Source: Pseudomonas sp. UBA5782
Lineage (GTDB): Bacteria > Pseudomonadota > Gammaproteobacteria > Pseudomonadales > Pseudomonadaceae
NCBI GenBank assembly: GCA_002418465.1
Contig: DIEE01000052.1
Location: 7,296 to 17,373 of the forward strand
DNA length: 10,078 nucleotides
Direction: 5' to 3'
The notes under the pieces were generated by a model. It was not told where the DNA came from, made no database searches, and saw only the letters and a list, made by a program, of their open reading frames with translations. Shown one piece after another: positions 1-6,793 of this stretch; positions within the stretch are counted from its first letter, which is position 1, and each line of letters opens with the position of its first letter. The translations under genes were made by a program, and so were the position numbers.

Positions 1-205
1 GGGCGACGACGGCGCACGCGGGCTGCTGGCCATGCGCGAGTCCGGCTCGCGCACCGTGGCCCAGGACGAGGCCAGCTGCGTGGTCTTCGGCATGCCCAAG
101 GAAGCGCTGCGCCTGGGCGCCGCGCAGAGCAGCGAACCGCTGAACAACCTGCCGCGGGTGATCGTCCAGTACGCGCGCAGCGCCGGCATCGCCGCCGAGG
201 CCTGA
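1..205 (+). CDS. cheB: CheB-type protein-glutamate methylesterase, C-terminal fragment
   Basis: This is the 3' end of a gene whose start lies before the window; the reading frame begins at base 2 and gives 67 codons and a TGA stop at 203-205. The peptide starts GDDGARGLL and continues with QDEASCVVFGMPKEALRLGA, the conserved end of the CheB methylesterase domain. The second Asp of GDDGA aligns with the catalytic Asp of the Ser-His-Asp triad (the GNDGA motif of enteric CheB). CheB proteins remove methyl groups from chemoreceptor glutamates in the cytoplasm, usually under control of a response-regulator receiver domain, which would be outside this window. The last 20 or so residues, ending IAAEA, are not family-diagnostic. 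Which chemosensory cluster it belongs to (flagellar, Wsp-like or other) cannot be told from the fragment. The family is clear; the paralogue is not. Confidence 0.9.
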   Translation, partial: GDDGARGLLAMRESGSRTVAQDEASCVVFGMPKEALRLGAAQSSEPLNNLPRVIVQYARSAGIAAEA

Positions 206-381
206 CGCCCCGCATCGGCGCAGCGCGCACCAGAACTTCCCACGTCCGGCGCCGGGTAAACGCGCCAGCGGCGCCCGACGCGGCGCTGCTTCGAGGGCAA
301 GCGTCGGCAGGCGTTTGGCACAGAATCCGCAGTGAAACCAGTGTTCCGTCTCGCAGACAGAATTCGCCACGGCATTTTTTC
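206..381. other. Intergenic region between cheB and the xdh operator
   Basis: This stretch has no convincing coding sequence. It contains GC-rich self-complementary segments: GGCGCC at 248-253 and again at 270-275, and 7-bp arms CCGACGC (275-281) and GCGTCGG (301-307) around a 19-base loop. The second pair could be a stem after cheB, but it has no following T-run, so I do not call it a terminator. The base composition shifts from very GC-rich to AT-richer from about 330 onward, towards the xdhA promoter. Confidence 0.4.
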
Positions 382-417
382 TGACTTTGAAGTCAATTTT
401 TATTGACCTTGAAGTCA
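382..417. promoter_or_regulatory. Tandem dyad operator in front of xdhA (TGAC-N6-GTCA, two copies)
   Basis: Two near-identical 14-bp sites occur 22 bp apart: TGACTTTGAAGTCA at 382-395, with perfect 6-bp arms around TG, and TGACCTTGAAGTCA at 404-417, with one arm mismatch. The four half-sites TGAC/GTCA/TGAC/GTCA have centres 10, 12 and 10 bp apart, so all face one side of the helix. The inner half-sites also form a dyad, GTCAAT (392-397) TTTT ATTGAC (402-407). The second copy overlaps the -35 box at 403-408, which fits a repressor. With one flanking base added the outline TTGAC-N6-GTCAA resembles the 16-bp RutR (TetR family) consensus of E. coli, but only 9-10 of its 14 defined positions match. 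The regulator is therefore not identified, and no regulator gene lies in the window. Confidence 0.65.
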
Positions 418-431
418 GGCGACCCTAGATT
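403..431 (+). promoter_or_regulatory. Sigma-70-type promoter of xdhA
   Basis: The -35 box is TTGACC (403-408, 5 of 6 matches to TTGACA) and the -10 box is TAGATT (426-431, 4 of 6 matches to TATAAT), with a 17-bp spacer. Transcription would begin near 438 and leave a leader of about 40 bases before the xdhA start codon. The -35 box lies inside the second operator copy. This is sequence-based; no transcript data were available. Confidence 0.6.
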
Positions 432-470
432 CCACGCGTGCCCACCCTGCCTGAAAAAAGAACCTTGCCC

Positions 471-475
471 GGAGG
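471..475 (+). promoter_or_regulatory. Shine-Dalgarno site deciding the xdhA TTG start
   Basis: GGAGG lies 5 bases before TTG 481. No ATG or GTG gives a comparable start for the conserved N-terminus, so this site supports a rare TTG initiation codon for xdhA. Confidence 0.75.
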
Positions 476-480
476 TCGAT

Positions 481-1938
481 TTGATCCAGTTTCTGCTCAA
501 CCGTGAGCTGCGTAGCGAGCATGACCTCGACCCCAACCTCACCGTTTTGCGCTACCTGCGCGAACGCGTCGGCAAACCCGGCACCAAGGAAGGCTGCGCC
601 TCCGGTGACTGCGGCGCCTGCACCGTGGTGGTCGGCGAGCTGACCCAGTCCGATGGCGTCGAGCGCATCCGCTATCGCACCCTGAATTCCTGCCTGACCT
701 TCGTCTCCGCGCTGCACGGCAAGCAGCTGATCGCCGTCGAGGACCTCAAGCACCAGGGCCAGTTGCACAGCGTGCAGCAGGCCATGGTCGACCATCACGG
801 CTCGCAGTGCGGCTTCTGCACGCCGGGCTTCGTCATGAGCCTGTTCGCCCTGCAGAAGAACCAGGCCGACAAGGGTCACGACGCGCATCAGGTCCACGAG
901 GCGCTGGCCGGCAACCTGTGCCGCTGCACCGGCTACCGGCCGATCCTCGACGCCGCCGAGCAGAGTTGCTGCCAGGCGCAGTTCGACCAGTTCGACGCCG
1001 CCGAAGCCGAGACCATCGCCCGCCTCAAGGCCATCGCCCCGCAGGGCACCGCCGAGCTGAGCGACGGCAGCAAGCGCTGCCTGCTGCCGATGACCGTCGC
1101 CGACCTGGCCGACCTCTACGTCGCCAACCCGCAGGCGCGCCTGCTCGCCGGCGGCACCGACCTGGCCCTGGAAGTCACCCAGTTCCACCGCGAACTGCCG
1201 GTGATGATCTACGTCGGCCACGTCGAGGAAATGAAGCGCGTCGAGGTGTTCGACGAACGCATCGAGATCGGTGCGGCCACTTCGCTGACCGATTGCTTCG
1301 AGGTGCTCAACCGCGAATACGCCGACTTCGGCGAGCTGCTGCAGCGCTTCGCCTCGCTGCAGATCCGCAACCAGGGCACCCTGGGCGGCAACATCGGCAA
1401 CGCCTCGCCAATCGGCGACGCCCCGCCGCTGCTGATCGCCCTCGGCGCACGCATCGTCCTGCGCAAGGGCGCAGCGAGCCGCGAGCTGGCGCTGGAGGAT
1501 TACTTCATCGACTACAAGATCACCACCCGCGAGGACGGCGAGTTCATCGAGAAGATCATCGTTCCGCGCGCGACGGCCGGGCAGCAGTTCCGCGCCTACA
1601 AGGTGTCGAAACGACTGGACGACGACATTTCCGCGGTCTGCGCCGCATTCGCCCTGAGCCTCGACGGCGGCCTGGTGCGCGAGGCGCGCATCGCCTTCGG
1701 CGGCATGGCGGCGATTCCCAAGCGCGCCGCCGCCTGCGAGCGCGTGCTCGCTGGCGCACGCTGGGACGCCGACACCGTCGAGCGCGCCTGCGCCGCGCTG
1801 GCCGAGGACTTCACCCCGCTCAGCGACTTCCGCGCCAGCCGCGAATACCGCCTGCTGGTCGCCCAGAACCTGCTGCGCAAGTGTTTCGCCGAGCAGCAAC
1901 GTCCCGCCACCGAAACGCGAGTCACCGCTTATGCATAA
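481..1938 (+). CDS. xdhA: Xanthine dehydrogenase small subunit (2Fe-2S and FAD domains)
   Basis: XdhA carries electrons from the molybdenum centre in XdhB through two [2Fe-2S] clusters to FAD and on to NAD+ while xanthine or hypoxanthine is oxidised in the cytoplasm. Numbered from the start chosen here (485 aa, normal for bacterial XdhA), the N-terminal ferredoxin-type cluster has C39, C44, C47 and C71. The helical second cluster has C110, C113, C147 and C149 (QCGFC and LCRCTGYRP motifs). The FAD-binding domain begins near residue 200 with LLAGGTD (221-227) and RNQGTLGGNIGNASPIGD (296-313), followed by the CO dehydrogenase flavoprotein C-terminal domain to about 470. I chose TTG at 481 because GGAGG (471-475) precedes it by 5 bases and the protein then starts MIQFLLN as expected. 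A longer frame back to TTG 403 would run through the promoter and operator. Its end overlaps xdhB by 8 bp. Confidence 0.96.
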   Translation: MIQFLLNRELRSEHDLDPNLTVLRYLRERVGKPGTKEGCASGDCGACTVVVGELTQSDGVERIRYRTLNSCLTFVSALHGKQLIAVEDLKHQGQLHSVQQAMVDHHGSQCGFCTPGFVMSLFALQKNQADKGHDAHQVHEALAGNLCRCTGYRPILDAAEQSCCQAQFDQFDAAEAETIARLKAIAPQGTAELSDGSKRCLLPMTVADLADLYVANPQARLLAGGTDLALEVTQFHRELPVMIYVGHVEEMKRVEVFDERIEIGAATSLTDCFEVLNREYADFGELLQRFASLQIRNQGTLGGNIGNASPIGDAPPLLIALGARIVLRKGAASRELALEDYFIDYKITTREDGEFIEKIIVPRATAGQQFRAYKVSKRLDDDISAVCAAFALSLDGGLVREARIAFGGMAAIPKRAAACERVLAGARWDADTVERACAALAEDFTPLSDFRASREYRLLVAQNLLRKCFAEQQRPATETRVTAYA

Positions 1939-4324
1939 GCCGACGAAAAGCCAGGAGGAACTGGCCGAACTGTTCCGCGCCGAGCTGACCACCGGTGTCG
2001 GCCGCAGCCTCAAGCACGAGAGCGCCGACAAGCACGTTTCCGGCGAGGCGGTGTACATCGACGACCGCCTGGAATTCCCCAACCAGTTGCACGTCTACGC
2101 GCGGCTTTCCGACCGCGCCCACGCGCGCATCCTGAAGATCGACACCGCGCCCTGCTACGCGATTCCCGGCGTGGCCATCGCCATCACCAGCAAGGACGTG
2201 CCCGGCCAGCTGGACATCGGCCCGGTGCTGCCGGGCGATCCGCTGCTGGCCGAGGACACCGTCCAGTACGTCGGCCAGATCGTCGTCGCGGTGGCGGCCG
2301 ACAGCCTGGAAACCGCACGCAAGGCGGCGATGGCCGCGATCATCGAGTACGAAGACCTGGAGCCGGTGCTCGACGTGGTCGAAGCGCTGCGCAACAAGCA
2401 CTTCGTCCTCGACAGCCACCAGCACAAGCGCGGCGACTCGGAGGCCGCACTGGCCAGCGCGCCGCACCGGCTGCAGGGCAGCCTGCACATCGGCGGCCAG
2501 GAGCATTTCTACCTGGAAACGCAGATTTCCTCGGTGATGCCCGCCGAGGACGGCGGGATGATCGTCTACACCTCGACGCAGAACCCCACCGAGGTGCAGA
2601 AGCTGGTGGCCGAAGTGCTCGGCGTACCGATGCACAAGATCGTCATCGACATGCGCCGCATGGGCGGCGGCTTCGGTGGCAAGGAAACCCAGGCGGCGGC
2701 GCCGGCCTGCCTCTGCGCGGTGATCGCGCGGCTCACCGGACGGCCGACCAAGATGCGCCTGCCGCGCGTGGACGACATGCAGATCACCGGCAAGCGCCAC
2801 CCGTTCTACGTCGAATACGACGTCGGCTTCGACGACGACGGCCTGCTGCACGGCATTCGCATCGAACTGGCCGGCAACTGCGGCTATTCGCCGGACCTCT
2901 CCGGGGCGATCGTCGACCGCGCCATGTTCCATGCCGACAACGCCTATTACCTGGGCGATGCCGAGATCAACGGCCACCGCTGCAAGACCAACCTGGCCTC
3001 GAACACCGCCTACCGCGGCTTCGGCGGCCCGCAGGGGATGGTCGCCATCGAGGAGATCATGGACGCGGTCGCCCGCCAGCTGGGAAAGGACCCGCTGGCC
3101 GTGCGCAAGCTCAACTACTACGGCAAGGACGAGCGCAACGTCACCCACTACTACCAGACCGTCGAGCACAACCTGATGGCGGAAATGACCGCCGAGCTGG
3201 AAGCCAGCGCCAGCTATGCCGAGCGCCGCGAAACGATCCGCGCCTTCAACGCGCAGAGTCCGTACCTGAAGAAGGGCCTGGCGCTGACCCCGGTGAAGTT
3301 CGGCATCAGCTTCACCTCCAGTTTCCTCAACCAGGGCGGCGCGCTGGTGCACGTCTACACCGACGGCAGCATCCACCTGAACCACGGCGGCACCGAGATG
3401 GGCCAGGGCCTGAACACCAAGGTCGCGCAGGTGGTGGCCGAAGTCTTCCAGGTCGACATCTCGCGCATCCAGATCACCGCCACCAACACCGACAAGGTGC
3501 CGAACACCTCGCCGACCGCCGCCTCCAGCGGCACCGACCTGAACGGCAAGGCCGCGCAGAACGCCGCCGAGACGATCAAGCAGCGCCTGGTGGAGTTCGC
3601 CTCGCGGCACTTCGGCGTCGGCCCGGAGGAAGTCGAGTTCCGCAACGGCCAGATGCGCGCCCGCGAGCGCTACCTGTCGTTCGAGGAACTGATCCAGCTC
3701 GCCTACTTCGGCCAGGTCTCGCTGTCGTCCACCGGCTTCTACCGCACGCCGAAGATCTATTACGACCGCAGCCTCGCGCGCGGCCGGCCGTTCTACTACT
3801 TCGCCTACGGCGCCGCCTGCACCGAGGTGATCGTCGACACCCTGACCGGCGAGTACAAGATGCTCCGCGCCGACATCCTCCACGACGTCGGCGACTCGCT
3901 GAACCCGGCCATCGACATCGGCCAGGTGGAAGGCGCCTTCGTCCAGGGCATGGGCTGGCTGACCACCGAAGAGCTGGTGTGGAATGCCAAGGGCAAGCTG
4001 ATGACCAGCGGCCCGGCGAGCTACAAGATTCCCGCCGTGGCCGACATGCCGCTGGACATGCGCGTGAAGCTGGTGGAGAACCGCAAGAACCCGGAGCAGA
4101 CGGTGTTCCACTCCAAGGCCGTCGGCGAGCCGCCGTTCATGCTCGGCATCTCCGCCTGGTGCGCGATCAAGGACGCCGTGGCGAGCCTCGGCGACTACCG
4201 CGTGCAGCCGCGGATCGACGCCCCGGCAACCCCGGAGCGCGTGCTCTGGGGCGTGGAACAGATGCGCACGCTGAAGCAGCAGGCGGCCTCCCTACCCGAA
4301 CCCGCGGTGGAAACCGCGCAGTGA
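1931..4324 (+). CDS. xdhB: Xanthine dehydrogenase large subunit (molybdopterin-binding)
   Basis: XdhB is the catalytic subunit that hydroxylates hypoxanthine and xanthine to urate at a molybdopterin centre; it pairs with XdhA. It has 797 aa, the usual length. The aldehyde oxidase/xanthine dehydrogenase a/b hammerhead domain covers about residues 30-150 (SADKHVSGEAVYIDD near its start), and the molybdopterin-binding domain fills most of the rest. Visible motifs are QNPTEVQ (217-223), RRMGGGFGGKE (242-252), AYRGFGGPQGM (360-370), GGTEMGQGLNTKVAQ (486-500) and VGEPP (731-735). By motif alignment with the bovine and Rhodobacter enzymes, the catalytic and substrate residues are E252 (bovine E802), R330 (R880) and E733 (E1261). 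Their retention favours purine oxidation over aldehyde oxidation. ATG 1931 lies 8 bp inside xdhA, with no good Shine-Dalgarno site upstream, which suggests translation coupled to xdhA. The next in-frame Met is M134, far too late. Confidence 0.97.
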   Translation: MHKPTKSQEELAELFRAELTTGVGRSLKHESADKHVSGEAVYIDDRLEFPNQLHVYARLSDRAHARILKIDTAPCYAIPGVAIAITSKDVPGQLDIGPVLPGDPLLAEDTVQYVGQIVVAVAADSLETARKAAMAAIIEYEDLEPVLDVVEALRNKHFVLDSHQHKRGDSEAALASAPHRLQGSLHIGGQEHFYLETQISSVMPAEDGGMIVYTSTQNPTEVQKLVAEVLGVPMHKIVIDMRRMGGGFGGKETQAAAPACLCAVIARLTGRPTKMRLPRVDDMQITGKRHPFYVEYDVGFDDDGLLHGIRIELAGNCGYSPDLSGAIVDRAMFHADNAYYLGDAEINGHRCKTNLASNTAYRGFGGPQGMVAIEEIMDAVARQLGKDPLAVRKLNYYGKDERNVTHYYQTVEHNLMAEMTAELEASASYAERRETIRAFNAQSPYLKKGLALTPVKFGISFTSSFLNQGGALVHVYTDGSIHLNHGGTEMGQGLNTKVAQVVAEVFQVDISRIQITATNTDKVPNTSPTAASSGTDLNGKAAQNAAETIKQRLVEFASRHFGVGPEEVEFRNGQMRARERYLSFEELIQLAYFGQVSLSSTGFYRTPKIYYDRSLARGRPFYYFAYGAACTEVIVDTLTGEYKMLRADILHDVGDSLNPAIDIGQVEGAFVQGMGWLTTEELVWNAKGKLMTSGPASYKIPAVADMPLDMRVKLVENRKNPEQTVFHSKAVGEPPFMLGISAWCAIKDAVASLGDYRVQPRIDAPATPERVLWGVEQMRTLKQQAASLPEPAVETAQ

Positions 4325-4327
4325 GCC

Positions 4328-4406
4328 GTAGGGTGGACAACGCCTGTTTGTCCACCACGACCGCCAGACGAATGTTCCGGTGGAAAACGCTGCGCGGTGT
4401 TCCACC
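4328..4406. repeat. REP-like palindrome pair, tail to tail
   Basis: Unit 1 has the head CGTAGGGTGG (4328-4337), with arms GGTGGACAA (4332-4340) and TTGTCCACC (4348-4356), a perfect 9-bp stem around 7 bases. Unit 2 lies in the opposite orientation, with arms GGTGGAA (4379-4385) and TTCCACC (4400-4406) around 14 bases that hold a small inner CGC/GCG stem. Read on the minus strand it starts GGGTGGAA. The pair resembles the two-unit REP/BIME elements of Pseudomonas genomes. Membership of a genome-wide family is inferred, since only this window is visible. Confidence 0.6.
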
Positions 4407-4465
4407 CGCTGAAGAGGATCGCCGCCCGGCCTTGCCGACGGTTCGAGGCCGCAGCACGAAAAGAA

Positions 4466-4501
4466 CGTAGGTTGGGTTTCAGCGCAGCAGAGCCCGCCCA
4501 A
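4466..4501 (+). repeat. REP-like element with GTAGGTTGGG head
   Basis: The element begins CGTAGGTTGGG (4466-4476) and ends CCCAA (4497-4501), so TTGGG (4472-4476) and CCCAA form short arms around an imperfect interior. The head resembles the GTAGGGTGG unit 140 bp upstream. It looks like a degraded or variant member of the same sort of repeat. Confidence 0.4.
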
Positions 4502-4526
4502 GACGGCAGCCGACGAGGTTAACGAC

Positions 4527-5366
4527 ATGAGCAACACCGGCTGGATCAACGCCCTCGCCGACCTGCAGCAGCAGGGCGAGCCATGCGTACTGGTGACCAT
4601 CATCGAGGAGCGTGGCTCGACGCCGCGCAACGCCGGTTCGAAGATGGTCGTCACCCGCGAGCGGATCTTCGAGACCATCGGCGGCGGGCATCTGGAATTC
4701 AAGGCCATGGAAATGGCCCGCGAGATGCTCGCGTCGCGCAGCCAGGACACCCGCCTGGAGCGCTTCTCCCTAGGCGCCAGCCTCGGCCAGTGCTGCGGCG
4801 GCGCCACCGTGCTGCTGTTCGAGCCGATGGGCGAGCCGCAGGCGCAGATCGCCGTGTTCGGCGCCGGCCACGTCGGCCGCGCCCTGGTCCCGCTGCTCGC
4901 CGGGCTGCCTTGCAAGGTGCGCTGGATCGATTCGCGCGAGGCCGAGTTCCCGCCGATGATTCCCGCTGGCGTGGTCCGGGTGCTCGACGAAGAGGTGGTC
5001 GACCAGGTCGCGGCGATGCCCGCCGGCAGCTACTTCATCGTCATGACCCACAACCACCAGCTCGATCTGGAGCTTACCGCGGCGATCCTCGCGCGCGACG
5101 ATTTCACCTATTTCGGCCTGATCGGTTCGAAGACCAAGCGCGCCAAGTTCGAACACCGCCTGCGCGACCGCGACGTAAGCCCCGAGGTACTGCAACGCAT
5201 GCGCTGCCCGATGGGCATCGCCGAGGTGAAGGGCAAGCTACCGGTGGAGATCGCCATCTCCATCGCCGGCGAAGTGATCGCCACCTACAACGCCAGTTTC
5301 GGCGAGAACGGTAACCAGCGCGGCGAGTCCGTGGCCAAGCTGCTGCCTGCCTCGCGTCGCGGATGA
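4527..5366 (+). CDS. xdhC: Xanthine dehydrogenase accessory protein XdhC (molybdenum cofactor insertion)
   Basis: XdhC binds molybdenum cofactor, protects it and promotes its sulfuration, and delivers it to XdhB; it is not part of the finished enzyme. The protein has 279 aa, a normal length. The N-terminal XdhC/CoxI domain shows VTIIEERGSTPRNAGSKM (23-40), TIGGGHLEF (50-58) and LGQCCGG (86-92), the last with the conserved adjacent cysteines C89 and C90. A C-terminal Rossmann-type domain starts with IAVFGAGHVGRAL (108-120) and contains MTHNHQLDLEL (173-183), FGLIGSKTKR (196-205) and CPMGI (227-231). ATG 4527 follows GAGG (4515-4518) by 8 bases. It lies between xdhB and guaD in the same direction, as in Pseudomonas purine loci, which agrees with its role in maturing the upstream enzyme. 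Confidence 0.95.
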   Translation: MSNTGWINALADLQQQGEPCVLVTIIEERGSTPRNAGSKMVVTRERIFETIGGGHLEFKAMEMAREMLASRSQDTRLERFSLGASLGQCCGGATVLLFEPMGEPQAQIAVFGAGHVGRALVPLLAGLPCKVRWIDSREAEFPPMIPAGVVRVLDEEVVDQVAAMPAGSYFIVMTHNHQLDLELTAAILARDDFTYFGLIGSKTKRAKFEHRLRDRDVSPEVLQRMRCPMGIAEVKGKLPVEIAISIAGEVIATYNASFGENGNQRGESVAKLLPASRRG

Positions 5367-5485
5367 GCGCATCGACGAACGCGGAACCTGGTGCGCATGG
5401 CGCACCCTACGCGCCGGCATCCCAGGGTGTGCCGTGCGCACCGATCCCCGTGAATACCCATCGATTTCATTTCAAGAGAACCCCC
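5367..5485. other. xdhC-guaD intergenic region
   Basis: The 119 bp between the xdhC stop and the guaD start contain the palindrome pair at 5390-5442 and little else. An open frame crosses it in the guaD frame (from ATG 5363, overlapping the xdhC stop as ATGA), but the translated segment is low in conserved features and runs through the palindromes. I therefore treat it as non-coding. Confidence 0.5.
5390..5442. repeat. REP-like palindrome pair, head to head
   Basis: Unit 1 has arms GGTGCGC (5390-5396) and GCGCACC (5400-5406), a perfect 7-bp stem with loop ATG, and reads CGTAGGGTGCGC on the minus strand from 5411. Unit 2 is on the plus strand, with head CCAGGGTG (5422-5429) and arms GGTGTGC (5426-5432) and GCGCACC (5436-5442), a stem with one G-T wobble and a 3-base loop. 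The two heads face each other about 10 bp apart, the opposite arrangement to the pair in the xdhB-xdhC gap. Confidence 0.6.
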
Positions 5486-6787
5486 ATGTCGCAACGCAAC
5501 GCCTACCGTGCCGCCATCCTCCACAGCCTCGCCGACCCGTCCAAGGTCGGCGTCGAGCAATCCTACGAATACTTCGAGGACGGCCTGCTGGTCGTCGAGG
5601 ACGGCCAGGTGCTCGCGGTCGGCCCGGCGGAGGAACTGCTGGCGACGTTCGCCGAGGTGCCAGTACAGGAATACCCGGACGCGCTGATCACCCCCGGCTT
5701 CATCGACACCCACATCCACTTCCCGCAGGTCGGCGTGATCGGCTCCTACGGCACCCAGTTGCTGGAGTGGCTGAACACCTACACCTTCCCCGCCGAGGGC
5801 CGTTTCGGCGATGCCCAGGTGGCCGCCGAGAACGCCGAGGTGTTCCTCGACGAGCTGCTGCGCAACGGCACCACCACCGCGCTGGTGTTCGGCAGCGTGC
5901 ACAAGCAGTCGGTGGACGCCTTCTTCGAGGCGGCCCTGGCGCGCAACCTGCGGATGATCGCCGGCAAGGTGCTGATGGACCGAAACGCGCCGGATTTCCT
6001 GCAGGACACCCCGGAATCCGGCTACGCCGACAGCAAGGAGCTGATCGAGCGCTGGCACGGCAAGGGTCGCCTGAGCTACGCGGTGACGCCACGCTTCGCG
6101 CCCACCAGCACCTCCGAGCAACTGGCGCTGGCCGGCAAGCTGTTCGGCGAATACCCGGACCTCTACATGCACACCCACCTCTCCGAGAACCTCAAGGAAA
6201 TCGACTGGGTGAAGGCGCTGTTCCCCGAGCGCAAGAACTACCTGGACGTCTACGACCACCACGGCCTGATCGGCCCGCGCGCGGTGTTCGCCCACGGCGT
6301 GCACCTGTGCGACGAGGAGTGCGCGCGCCTCGGCGAAACCGGCTCGGCGGTGGCCTTCTGCCCGACCTCCAACCTGTTCATCGGCAGCGGCCTGTTCGAC
6401 CTGCCGCGGGTGGAAGGCCATGGTGTGCGCGTCGGCCTCGGCACCGATGTCGGCGGCGGCACCAGCTTCTCCCAGCTGACCACCCTCAGCGAGGCGTACA
6501 AGGTGCTGCAGTTGCGCGGCGAATCGCTGAACCCGTTCAAGTCGCTGTACCTGGCGACCCTCGGCGGCGCCCGCTCGCTGTACCTCGACGACAGGATCGG
6601 CAACTTCGAGGCCGGCAAGGAAGCCGACTTCGTGGTGCTCGACTACAAGGCCACGCCGCTGCTGGAATTCCGCCTGAAGCAGGCGAAAACCTTCGCCGAG
6701 AAGCTCTTCGCGCTGATCACCCTGGGCGATGACCGCGCGGTGAAGGAAACCTTCGCCGCCGGCCGCTCGCTGCACCGCCGCGGCTGA
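5486..6787 (+). CDS. guaD: Guanine deaminase
   Basis: GuaD hydrolyses guanine to xanthine and ammonia in the cytoplasm and so feeds the xanthine dehydrogenase encoded upstream. It is an amidohydrolase-superfamily enzyme with a zinc-containing TIM barrel. From ATG 5486 it has 433 aa, typical of bacterial GuaD. The zinc and catalytic residues are in order: H76 and H78 (PGFIDTHIHFPQ), H231 and the proton-shuttle E234 (HTHLSE), H270 (FAHGVHL) and D321 (GTDVGGGTSFS). The spacings H231-E234, H231-H270 and H270-D321 equal those of human guanine deaminase (H240, E243, H279, D330). The substrate-pocket motif CPTSNLFIGSGLF (292-304) is also present. The start is preferred over in-frame ATG 5363 because AAGAGA lies just upstream, because the 41 extra residues would cross repeat DNA, and because family members start near MSQRNAYRA. 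Confidence 0.96.
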   Translation: MSQRNAYRAAILHSLADPSKVGVEQSYEYFEDGLLVVEDGQVLAVGPAEELLATFAEVPVQEYPDALITPGFIDTHIHFPQVGVIGSYGTQLLEWLNTYTFPAEGRFGDAQVAAENAEVFLDELLRNGTTTALVFGSVHKQSVDAFFEAALARNLRMIAGKVLMDRNAPDFLQDTPESGYADSKELIERWHGKGRLSYAVTPRFAPTSTSEQLALAGKLFGEYPDLYMHTHLSENLKEIDWVKALFPERKNYLDVYDHHGLIGPRAVFAHGVHLCDEECARLGETGSAVAFCPTSNLFIGSGLFDLPRVEGHGVRVGLGTDVGGGTSFSQLTTLSEAYKVLQLRGESLNPFKSLYLATLGGARSLYLDDRIGNFEAGKEADFVVLDYKATPLLEFRLKQAKTFAEKLFALITLGDDRAVKETFAAGRSLHRRG

Positions 6788-6793
6788 GGCGAC

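Larger units (their letters stand above)
4325..4526. other. xdhB-xdhC intergenic region with REP-like palindromes
   Basis: About 200 bp separate xdhB from xdhC, unusual within a tightly packed gene set. I see no protein gene here. The region holds three palindromic elements (listed separately) and ends with the xdhC ribosome binding site GAGG at 4515-4518. No clear sigma-70 promoter is visible, so xdhC is probably read through from xdhB, perhaps at a changed level because of the RNA hairpins. Confidence 0.5.

Noticed and set aside
275..307. A stem of 7-bp arms after cheB as an intrinsic terminator
   Set aside because: The loop is 19 bases long, no T-run follows, and similar weak stems are expected by chance in such GC-rich sequence.
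807..1988. A 393-codon plus-strand frame inside xdhA
   Set aside because: It is extremely rich in Arg, Pro and Gly, typical of an out-of-frame reading of GC-rich coding DNA, and the xdhA frame carries all the expected motifs.
415..2082. A 555-codon open frame on the minus strand opposite xdhA
   Set aside because: It is antisense to conserved FeS and FAD motifs and also covers the operator region and the xdhA-xdhB junction. There is no plausible start signal or domain.
1922..4111. A 729-codon open frame on the minus strand opposite xdhB
   Set aside because: It lies wholly opposite a well-supported enzyme gene. Its composition (Val, Ala, His, Gly and Asp rich, low complexity) is what GC-biased third positions produce on the reverse strand, and it has no recognisable domain.
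5363..5485. An N-terminal extension of guaD starting at the ATGA overlap with the xdhC stop
   Set aside because: The overlap looks operon-like, but the extra 41 residues run through two REP-like palindromes and precede the normal GuaD N-terminus. ATG 5486 gives the family length.
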